A program made the translations under genes and the position numbers. Source: Chloroflexota bacterium (GTDB lineage Bacteria > Chloroflexota > Dehalococcoidia > GIF9 > UBA5629). Taken from it: a DNA stretch of 12,229 nucleotides. Shown one piece after another: positions 1-6,015 of this stretch. The stretch is taken from assembly GCA_016875975.1 (NCBI GenBank), contig VGOF01000027.1, positions 1 to 12,229 on the forward strand, written 5' to 3'. The number at the start of each line of letters is the position of its first letter. The stretch's first letter is position 1. The notes under the pieces are model-generated. The model had not been told where the DNA came from. It made no database searches and was given only the letters and a program-made list of their open reading frames with translations.

Positions 1-1
1 C

Positions 2-370
2 TCGATTTTCTTCACCTTCTGGGGCATAAAGGCTATTCAGAAGGGCAATTTCACCGGCCAGAGCTTCTTCGGCCGCATGATGTCTATCATGAACCGTGGC
101 GGTATTAACCGCATCGGCCCCTCCCGCTTCAATTTCTGGGGCATCGGCCGCTGGATGTTCAAAAAGATGATGAAAGACCACAAAGTTACATCCCTGGAAG
201 AACTCCGGCAAATGGCTATTGACCTGGGCGTGAGGCTCATGCCCTGCCTGACTAGCATGGAAGTGATGGAAATAAAGCAGGAAGACCTCATCCCAGAAGC
301 CGAAGAACCCTGCGGCGTGGCTACCATGCTGGAGCAGGCTTTCCAGTCCGGCGCCACATTCTTCATTTAA
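2..370 (+). CDS. DsrE/DsrF/DrsH-like family protein (C-terminal part)
   Basis: The reading frame is open from the first bases of the window, so the true start lies to the left. About 122 residues are visible. DsrE-like proteins are small cytoplasmic proteins involved in sulfur transfer or in redox regulation of sulfur enzymes. The visible part has the features of the larger DsrE/DrsH-like (peroxiredoxin-associated) subfamily: an FFTFWGI stretch, a glycine/methionine-rich segment, a conserved cysteine in LMPCLTSMEVM, and a typical end in GVATMLEQA...ATFFI. An internal ATG at base 77 exists, but the conserved FFTFWG segment lies upstream of it, so 77 is not the start. The stop is 14 bases before the TusA-like gene, and the two are probably co-transcribed. 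The family call is good; the physiological partner is inferred from neighbours. Confidence 0.82.
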   Translation, partial: SIFFTFWGIKAIQKGNFTGQSFFGRMMSIMNRGGINRIGPSRFNFWGIGRWMFKKMMKDHKVTSLEELRQMAIDLGVRLMPCLTSMEVMEIKQEDLIPEAEEPCGVATMLEQAFQSGATFFI

Positions 371-384
371 ACAAGGAGGCTGAA

Positions 385-627
385 ATGGCAGAAGAAATCA
401 AAGCAGACCAGACTATCAATCTGGAGGGACTCCTCTGTCCTATCCCTGTGGTCAAGGTTAGCCAGGCTATCAAGAACCTGCCCGTGGGCGGCGTATTGGC
501 AGCTACTGCCACCGACCCCGGCGTGCTGGCTGACATCCCGGCCTGGGCACGAAGCACCGGCAACGAACTCCTCTCCATGAACCGCGAGGGCAAGCTTATC
601 AAATTCTTCGTGAAGAGGACCAAGTGA
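385..627 (+). CDS. TusA-family sulfurtransferase (sulfur carrier)
   Basis: This 80-residue protein is the full length of the TusA/SirA/YeeD family. These proteins carry sulfur as a persulfide on one cysteine and hand it between DsrE-like proteins and other acceptors in the cytoplasm. The diagnostic CPxP motif is present (Cys18-Pro-Ile-Pro21) after LEGLL, followed by the usual helix and a VLAATATDPGVLADIPAWA strand-helix region. The start at 385 is supported by AAGGAGG five bases upstream. The stop TGA overlaps the GTG start of the next gene by four bases, which suggests translational coupling. A DsrE-like gene upstream and a DsrMK-like pair downstream suggest a role in a sulfur relay rather than tRNA thiolation; that is inference from context. 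Confidence 0.92.
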   Translation: MAEEIKADQTINLEGLLCPIPVVKVSQAIKNLPVGGVLAATATDPGVLADIPAWARSTGNELLSMNREGKLIKFFVKRTK

Positions 628-1244
628 GCGCGCTGCAGATGGCCACCGCCGGAATTGCCCTGGCCGGTGCCGCCGTCTTTGCAGCAGGTGTTATATCTAT
701 CTTGGTCGCTGTGCAGCGGCGTCCCTATAGCCCTGAACTAGCGCCTGTCAAAGGCTCCCCGGCACGGGGGGTACTCTGGGCTTTCACCCTCGGCATGCTG
801 CCTTTGGCTAAGGAAAGCGCTCGCATACACTGGGTAGCTTACCTCCGCGGCATAGTTTTCCACATCGGTATTTTCGTCGGCGCCGCTTACTTGGTGGCTA
901 CCCCCTGGCTAGCACAAATACCTGAACCGCTGCGCCTCTGGCTAGCAGCCCTGTTCGCAGTAGGCGCTATCCTGGGACTGGCCGGCTTCGGCATCCGGCT
1001 AGCCGAACCCACCATGCGACTCCTCAGCACCCCTGACGACTATTTCGCCCTGGCATTAACCACGTTATTTATGGCCTCTGCTGCCATATCCGCCTATGCT
1101 ACAGACTACCTACCCGCCTTCTGGGCTATCTCGGGCATAACCATGGCTTACGCCCCCTTCGGCAAGCTCAGGCACTTTATCTATTTCTTCTACGTTCGCA
1201 TTTTCCTGGGCTTGGTCTTTGGCCGACGTGCCGTGCTGGAGTAA
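624..1244 (+). CDS. NarI/DsrM-like membrane protein, probable b-type cytochrome subunit
   Basis: This is a hydrophobic 206-residue protein with about five membrane-spanning segments (roughly residues 5-30, 70-95, 105-125, 140-160 and 163-178). It resembles the nitrate reductase gamma (NarI)/DsrM family, which binds haem b and passes electrons between the quinone pool and a soluble iron-sulfur partner. Candidate haem ligands are His69 and His80 (RIHW and VFHIGI) and His184 in a terminal GKLRHF motif, matching the family pattern of one histidine pair early and one after a Pro-Phe-x-Lys-Leu segment. It starts with GTG overlapping the TusA stop (GTGA) and ends five bases before the DsrK-like gene. 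This makes it the natural membrane anchor for that protein. Haem content is inferred, not shown. Confidence 0.75.
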   Translation: MSALQMATAGIALAGAAVFAAGVISILVAVQRRPYSPELAPVKGSPARGVLWAFTLGMLPLAKESARIHWVAYLRGIVFHIGIFVGAAYLVATPWLAQIPEPLRLWLAALFAVGAILGLAGFGIRLAEPTMRLLSTPDDYFALALTTLFMASAAISAYATDYLPAFWAISGITMAYAPFGKLRHFIYFFYVRIFLGLVFGRRAVLE

Positions 1245-1248
1245 TCAG

Positions 1249-2526
1249 ATGACAACGACCACAATATCTGAAAAAGACAAGATGACTCTGGCCAGGGAGA
1301 TGCTGGGGAAGCTGGTTGACCGCAGGGTGCTGGCAGCGCTGGAAGTATGCGTCCGCTGCGGCATCTGCACCGAGAGCTGTCACTACTACCGGTCTAATCC
1401 CAAGACAGAGCACACGCCCTATTACCGCGCCGAGCAGGTGCGTCGTGTCTACCGCCAGTTCATGGACCCGGTCGGCCGTGCTTTTCCGCGCTGGTTTGGC
1501 GCCAAGCCCACCGCAGATGAGACGCTGTCTAAATTGGCAGAGACCGCTTTCGCCACCTGCACGCTGTGCCACCGCTGTACCTTCGAATGTCCTTTTGGCG
1601 TGGAGACCGCCGAGATAATGCGCGTCATGAGGTCGGTGGCTACCGCTACTGGCTACGGGCCGGAGATGCTCATTGAAATAGCCGGCGCCGCTATAGCCAA
1701 GGAAGAGAACGCCGACCTGTTTCGCGACATCTTCCTGGACCAGGTGAAAGAGCTGGAGAAGGAAGTGCAGGATGCACTGGGCAGCTCCAAGGCCAGGATA
1801 CCAGTGGAGCAGAAAGGAGCACGCTTGCTCTACGTGCCCCTGGCTGGAGCACATACCATCGTCCCCCAGGCTATCATCTTCAACGCAGCCAAAGAATCAT
1901 GGACATTGAGCATGTTTGACACGGCCAACTACGCCGTCTTCCTGGGAGATGCTGCCAGGTCCAAACGCATTGCCCAGCGCATAATCAAAGAAGCCGAGAC
2001 GCTCAAAGTCAAGGAGATGATTATCACCGAATGCGGCCACGGCTACACCGCCATGCGCTGGGAAGTCCCCAAGTGGTTCGGCAAACCACTATCATTCGGG
2101 TTACGCAATATCATCGAAGTACTGGACGAGTATATCCGAGACGGTGTCATACACGTTAACCCCACCACCAATGGAGAGCCGGTCACCTATCATGACTCCT
2201 GCAACCTGGGGCGCAAGGGAGGCTTATTAGAAGAACCGCGTCGCGTGATACGGGCTGTGGTCGGAGATTTCCGCGAGATGACGCCGAATCGGCTGCACAG
2301 CTATTGCTGCGGCGCTGGCAGTGGGTTAGTGGCCACCCCCGAATGGACAGACATTCGCCTGGAGGCTGGGAAGCTGAAAGCGGAGCAGATTCGCCAGACG
2401 GGAGCCAGGATAGTGGTCACCTCCTGCGATAACTGCCGCCACCAGTGCGGTGAGCTAAGCGAGCACTACAACTTGGGCACCACAGTGACCAGCATCTCAG
2501 AGCTGACCGCCAAAGCCCTGGTCTAA
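1249..2526 (+). CDS. DsrK/HdrD-like (Fe-S)-binding protein with CCG domains
   Basis: This 425-residue cytoplasmic iron-sulfur protein has the layout of HdrD, DsrK and HmcF. Two 4Fe-4S ferredoxin motifs come first (Cys34, 37, 40, 44 and Cys104, 107, 110, 114), followed by two cysteine-rich CCG domains. The first CCG domain is degenerate and keeps mainly the ECGHGY motif near residue 262, as in DsrK. The second is complete: Cys318, Cys353-Cys354, Cys393 and Cys396. In HdrD the paired CCG domains hold a noncubane cluster that reduces disulfides. The start is placed at ATG 1249, which has GGAG seven bases upstream and lies just after the previous stop; a TTG at 1219 would overlap the upstream gene and add ten unlikely residues. 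With the preceding membrane protein it forms a minimal DsrMK-type pair. The electron donor and the disulfide or persulfide substrate are unknown. Confidence 0.88.
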   Translation: MTTTTISEKDKMTLAREMLGKLVDRRVLAALEVCVRCGICTESCHYYRSNPKTEHTPYYRAEQVRRVYRQFMDPVGRAFPRWFGAKPTADETLSKLAETAFATCTLCHRCTFECPFGVETAEIMRVMRSVATATGYGPEMLIEIAGAAIAKEENADLFRDIFLDQVKELEKEVQDALGSSKARIPVEQKGARLLYVPLAGAHTIVPQAIIFNAAKESWTLSMFDTANYAVFLGDAARSKRIAQRIIKEAETLKVKEMIITECGHGYTAMRWEVPKWFGKPLSFGLRNIIEVLDEYIRDGVIHVNPTTNGEPVTYHDSCNLGRKGGLLEEPRRVIRAVVGDFREMTPNRLHSYCCGAGSGLVATPEWTDIRLEAGKLKAEQIRQTGARIVVTSCDNCRHQCGELSEHYNLGTTVTSISELTAKALV

Positions 2527-2722
2527 CCTGCCCAATTTCCTGCCGCCACTGTCGTCGCTAACCCCGATATAATCGTGACTCCCTCAAGAATGACAGCGGG
2601 AGGGAGACTGCCACGCCCCGATTGCATCGGGGCTCGCAGTGACAAGGCAGGATGAGAGCTGAACCAGTTCAAAGTGCCTGCATCGCCCACGTAGCATTTG
2701 CCGCTACAAGGGATATCCTTCG
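2527..2722. other. Non-coding region between convergent operons
   Basis: These 196 bases separate the ends of two operons transcribed toward each other. No convincing gene is seen on either strand. The only clear structure is an imperfect palindrome at 2607-2640. No T-rich run follows it on either strand, so a classical intrinsic terminator is not evident. Confidence 0.7.
2607..2640. repeat. Imperfect palindrome (possible dispersed intergenic repeat or terminator stem)
   Basis: An eight-base-pair stem (GCCCCGAT at 2615-2622 pairing with ATCGGGGC at 2626-2633) closes a three-base TGC loop. A further five-base-pair outer stem (ACTGC at 2607-2611 with GCAGT at 2636-2640) is separated by a small internal loop. 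TGACA occurs on both sides (near 2591 and 2640). The position between convergent gene ends fits a bidirectional transcription barrier or a REP-like element. Only one copy is present in this window, so the repeat nature is an inference. Confidence 0.6.
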
Positions 2723-4249
2723 TCAGCCTGGATTCGAAGTCTCCCTAGCTGCGTGCTCCCCAGCGATGCGCCCGAAGGCAAAGCACTCAGCGAGGTTGCC
2801 ACCTCCCATGGGATAGAGCTGACCATAAACAGAACCAAGCTCTCCCGCGGCATAGAGCCTGGGAATGGGATTGCCATAGGCATCCAGGACCTGAGCTTTT
2901 TGGTTGCGCCGGGGGCCTCCCTGGGTATTAGCGCTCCCAGGCCACAGCTTAATAGCAAAGAAAGGCGGCTCCCGCAGTGGGATTAGCGCCTGCGAAGGAC
3001 GTCCAAATTCCGGGTCGTGCTTGTGCTCACAGCAGCTATTGTAGTTTTGGACAGTTTCTCTCAGTACCGCAACTTCCATCCCTAGCTTGCCGGCCATCTC
3101 TTCCACTGTCTCGGCACGGGCAATCCAGCCCTTCCTTATCTCCTCTGAGTTATCCTCGCTCCACCGATACATCCTGTGCAGCATTGGGCCATAGAACATC
3201 AGCGGTAGGGGGCCTGCTTCGATTCGCCGGCGGTCGAAAATCCAGTAGCTGGGCACACGTGGATATTCCAGACGGCGACTGTCGTAAAGAGCTAACTCGT
3301 AGTAAAGTGTATGGCGCTTGAACTGCTCATTTGTATACCGTTTACCATGCCTGTCCACAATTATATAACCGCAGTAACTGTTGCCAGTTGCCTCTGCAAT
3401 CAGGAACTGCAGATAGCCCTTGGTTCCCTTGAAGTTAGGCCCCAGAGCTATTGGAAAATCAGGGGGCTTGAGGACAAAGCAAGCCGAGCAGCAGTTCATA
3501 TGCCAAAGCGAAGCCCCTACTTCCTGGGCCATCCTTATGCCGTCGCCTGTATTTGAGGTCGAACCAGCAAAATAGGTTGGATAGACCTTGAGATAATTGA
3601 GCTTCATCTCCTCATCATATTCGAAGCCGCCAGAACACAAGACCGCAGCCTTCGAGGCTCTTACGTTTGTCTCCTTGTCCTGACATCGGGCAGCAACGCC
3701 CAGGACTTCCCTTCTCTCGTTGGTAAGCAGCCTCTCCGCCCTGGTGTGGTACATAATCGGAATGCCCCGTGTTGCCACCTGCTTCTTTAGGAATCTCATC
3801 AACCCATGCCCTAAACCCCTGAAACTATAGAGGTCTATGCCTTCGCGTCCCGGCAAATCATGTTCGCCGATGCCGTTTGCCATCAGCCTTATCCTGGCTC
3901 CTTGTCTCTCCAACCATTCCTTGTTCTGCGACAGGTGCTCTGCCCAGGCATGAATTGTCTCTTTATCAGTCCAATACAACTCTGGGTTCACTCTGCAAAG
4001 GTTCTCCATGTAAGTCCGGGCAGCAGCGACATCGCTGACAGATAAAAACATGCCTACTGACATGTTGCTATTGGAGAAATGGCTGTCGGCGGGCTGCTTT
4101 TCCAGAAGCACCACGCCGGCACCGTTGTCATGGGCAGCAATAGCGGCTGCCGCACCAGATGCCCCAAACCCCACCACCACCACGTCTGCGATACTATGCC
4201 AAAGTGTCTTGTCCGTTATTACCAATCGCACCCCCTTGCTCTTAGCCAA
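2723..4249 (-). CDS. FAD-dependent oxidoreductase (FAD_binding_2, fumarate reductase/ketosteroid dehydrogenase-like)
   Basis: This flavoprotein of about 508 residues belongs to the FAD_binding_2 family (fumarate/urocanate reductases, 3-ketosteroid dehydrogenases). The N-terminal Rossmann motif is VVVVGFGASG (residues 23-32) with the ribose-binding Glu50 in VVLLEK. The C-terminal FAD-contact region near residues 455-500 reads PRLYAAGELGS...YPMGGGNLAECFAFGRIAG, typical of the family. The fumarate reductase histidines of the HHTMGG type are replaced by NTQGGPRRN, so the substrate is probably not fumarate. No signal peptide is seen, so it is likely cytoplasmic. The start is uncertain: TTG 4249 gives the longest form, but TTG 4225, eight codons in, has AAGGGGG about five bases upstream. 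It is the last gene of the acyl-CoA operon and may oxidise or reduce an acyl-CoA or cyclic intermediate (inference). Confidence 0.85.
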   Translation of the reverse strand: MAKSKGVRLVITDKTLWHSIADVVVVGFGASGAAAAIAAHDNGAGVVLLEKQPADSHFSNSNMSVGMFLSVSDVAAARTYMENLCRVNPELYWTDKETIHAWAEHLSQNKEWLERQGARIRLMANGIGEHDLPGREGIDLYSFRGLGHGLMRFLKKQVATRGIPIMYHTRAERLLTNERREVLGVAARCQDKETNVRASKAAVLCSGGFEYDEEMKLNYLKVYPTYFAGSTSNTGDGIRMAQEVGASLWHMNCCSACFVLKPPDFPIALGPNFKGTKGYLQFLIAEATGNSYCGYIIVDRHGKRYTNEQFKRHTLYYELALYDSRRLEYPRVPSYWIFDRRRIEAGPLPLMFYGPMLHRMYRWSEDNSEEIRKGWIARAETVEEMAGKLGMEVAVLRETVQNYNSCCEHKHDPEFGRPSQALIPLREPPFFAIKLWPGSANTQGGPRRNQKAQVLDAYGNPIPRLYAAGELGSVYGQLYPMGGGNLAECFAFGRIAGEHAARETSNPG

Positions 4250-4309
4250 ACAGCATAAGACGGATCACTTCAACCTAGCGTAATTTTGATCACCGTTGAC
4301 ACGCCGTGC

Positions 4310-4825
4310 CTAATCCTCCTGTTTTTGCCGTTCCACTTCTTTTTCCAGGACACGGATAGCGGCATCGCCAGCGGTCTTCTGGAGACGGGCAATCAGTTCC
4401 AACGCATGTCTTTGCTCCTCCTCCCTCATCCTGGCTATCTGGTCATCGGAGTACTTGAGCAGCCCCTTAAGTATCTCGTCGTTATGCTGTCCCATGGTCG
4501 GGGGGGCGGTGTATTTATCCTCCTCGATGCCCTCCATTTTCATAGGATTTCCCACCAGTCTCACCTCGCCACCCAAAGGATGCGGCAAGTTGAGTATCAT
4601 GTTTCGAGCTTTGACCTGCGGGTCAATCACCACCTTGTCAATGGTATTGATTGGCCCGGCCATGATGTCCTCAACATGGAACAGCTCTAGCCAATCCTCT
4701 GCAGGTGCCTTGGCCAGGTACTCTTCGATAATCTGGTTGAACTCCTGGCGATGCTTCAACCTATCCTCGCCCTTCATAAACCGGGGGTCTTCGATCATCC
4801 ACTCTGCGCCTATGACCTTGGCCAA
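4310..4825 (-). CDS. Class III CoA-transferase, C-terminal part (after in-frame TAG)
   Basis: This is the second half of a CaiB/BaiF/Frc-type CoA-transferase. It lies in exactly the same frame as the upstream fragment ending at 4832, separated from it only by TAG CCG AGG. Reading through gives ...YVAIGPS-stop-PRLAKVIGAEW, continuous family sequence. The fragment holds the C-terminal closing region: IGAEWMIEDPRF, HVEDIMAGPINTI, and PHPLGGEVRLVGNPMKM near a TAPPTMGQHNDEIL segment, all typical of the family. It could start at TTG 4825, but no ribosome binding site supports independent translation. The 45 residues at the end are rich in Glu, Lys, Arg and Gln, probably helical. It is best read as one gene, bases 4310-5581, of 424 codons. 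Confidence 0.85.
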   Translation of the reverse strand: MAKVIGAEWMIEDPRFMKGEDRLKHRQEFNQIIEEYLAKAPAEDWLELFHVEDIMAGPINTIDKVVIDPQVKARNMILNLPHPLGGEVRLVGNPMKMEGIEEDKYTAPPTMGQHNDEILKGLLKYSDDQIARMREEEQRHALELIARLQKTAGDAAIRVLEKEVERQKQED

Positions 4826-4831
4826 CCTCGG

Positions 4832-5581
4832 CTAGGATGGGCCAATGGCTACGTATCCCTCCTTGCACTTATAGACTCCATAAGGCAGCAGCGCCAGGTG
4901 CCCCGAACCCATGGGGCCAGGCACGATTCCGGAACACAGATAATAGGAAAACTCGTAGGCCATGGATGACATCATGGAACCAAGCATCTCCACATCGATT
5001 CTTTTCCCCTCCCCTGTCCGCTCTCGCTGCGCTAGGGCGGAGATGACGGCTACCACTCCGAACAGCCCGCCGATTATGTCGGCAGCCGGAAAGCCGGGTT
5101 TTACGGGAGGACGGCCTGGTTCTCCCGTCGTGCTCAGTGTTCCAGCCATGCCCTGCACCACCATATCCACGGAGGCGCGATTGACGTATGGCCCGGTTGC
5201 CCCATACCCGCTGATAGAGCAGCAGATAATCTTCGGATTGTATTTCTTTACAGAATCATAGTCTGCGCCCAGCCTTTCCATTACACCGGGGCGGAAGTTG
5301 TCCCATACCACATCGGCTATCTTGACAAGCTCATAGAAAGCCGCCCTGCCGGTATCTGTGGCCAGGTCCAGAGTTAGCCCTTTCTTGTTGCGGTTGAACG
5401 CCATGTAATAGAAAGACTGGCCTTTGTGACCGGGACCAGGGGCGAAGCGACTGAGGTCTCCGCCGGGTGACTCAATCTTGATAACCTCGGCCCCCAGGTC
5501 CCCCAGCAGCATGGAGCCGTATGGTCCGGCTATGGCACGTGATAAGTCCAGTATTCTGTATCCGCTCAAAGGTCCTGCCAT
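4832..5581 (-). CDS. Class III (CaiB/BaiF/Frc) CoA-transferase, N-terminal part ending in a premature TAG
   Basis: The family moves CoA between carboxylic acids through an aspartyl-CoA intermediate. Here 249 residues precede a stop, whereas the family is usually about 380-430 residues and the rest follows in frame downstream. Visible features are the start PLSGYRILDLSRAIAGP, LGDLGAEVIKIE, NRNKKGLTLDL, the catalytic Asp139 in RASVDMVVQGMAG, and GYGATGP. The start ATG has AAGGAGG five bases upstream and is 13 bases after the mutase small subunit. The TAG at 4834-4832 sits where a tryptophan is plausible (GPS-W-PRL), one base change away from TGG. Neighbours suggest it activates the acid used by the mutase, with succinyl-CoA or acetyl-CoA as donor; the substrate is unknown. 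Confidence 0.87.
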   Translation of the reverse strand: MAGPLSGYRILDLSRAIAGPYGSMLLGDLGAEVIKIESPGGDLSRFAPGPGHKGQSFYYMAFNRNKKGLTLDLATDTGRAAFYELVKIADVVWDNFRPGVMERLGADYDSVKKYNPKIICCSISGYGATGPYVNRASVDMVVQGMAGTLSTTGEPGRPPVKPGFPAADIIGGLFGVVAVISALAQRERTGEGKRIDVEMLGSMMSSMAYEFSYYLCSGIVPGPMGSGHLALLPYGVYKCKEGYVAIGPS

Positions 5582-5594
5582 TTTAGCCTCCTTA

Positions 5595-6005
5595 CTACTT
5601 GCGCTTTATGTTCTTTCGGATGTATTCAGCCACTTCACCCACCATAGTCCCGGGGCCGAATATTTCCTCTATTCCCTTTTCCTTGAGGAAGGGGATATCC
5701 TCCGGGGGCACAATCCCGCCTCCGATAACCAGCACATCATCTACTCTCTTTTCCTTCAGCAATTCCACCACCCTGGGGAAAAGATACTTGTGAGCACCCG
5801 ATAAGCAGCTCAGGCCGATGGCGTCCACATCCTCCTGGATGGCCGTCTGCACGATTTTCTCAGGGGTCTGGCGCAAACCGGTGTATATGGTCTCCATGCC
5901 TTCGTTTCGCAAGCCAAGTGTCAGCACCTTGGCACCGCGGTCATGGCCGTCCAGGCCGGTTTTGGCTACTAGAACTCTTATGGTCTTCTCTTTGCTCTTG
6001 TTCAT
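5595..6005 (-). CDS. Acyl-CoA mutase small subunit, B12-binding domain
   Basis: This 136-residue protein is the stand-alone cobalamin-binding subunit of a methylmalonyl-CoA mutase-type enzyme. It carries the base-off/His-on signature DGHDRG (residues 19-24, with His21 as the lower cobalt ligand), LSCLSGAH (residues 65-72) and GGG (95-97) with GPGT near 117-120, all of which line the B12 nucleotide tail. Length equals that of split mutase small subunits. ATG 6005 is supported by AGGAGA six bases upstream. It begins 10 bases after the large subunit stop and ends with tandem stops TAG-TAA. It works as a heterodimeric or heterotetrameric partner of the upstream large subunit. Confidence 0.95.
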   Translation of the reverse strand: MNKSKEKTIRVLVAKTGLDGHDRGAKVLTLGLRNEGMETIYTGLRQTPEKIVQTAIQEDVDAIGLSCLSGAHKYLFPRVVELLKEKRVDDVLVIGGGIVPPEDIPFLKEKGIEEIFGPGTMVGEVAEYIRKNIKRK

Positions 6006-6015
6006 CTATTTTCTC

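Noticed and set aside
1177..1854. Long minus-strand open frame of 225 codons opposite the DsrK-like gene
   Set aside because: It is antisense to a gene with clear iron-sulfur motifs, and its own translation has low-complexity, unfamily-like composition.
2607..2640. Intrinsic (rho-independent) terminator
   Set aside because: The hairpin is good, but no run of T follows it on either strand.
2723..4249. Classical fumarate reductase or succinate dehydrogenase flavoprotein
   Set aside because: The active-site HHTMGG-type motif is replaced by NTQGGPRRN, and no iron-sulfur or membrane partner subunits adjoin it.
4832..4834. Pyrrolysine at the TAG codon of the CoA-transferase
   Set aside because: TAG ends three other frames of the operon, no PYLIS-like or pyl genes are seen here, and the position fits a Trp codon changed by one base.
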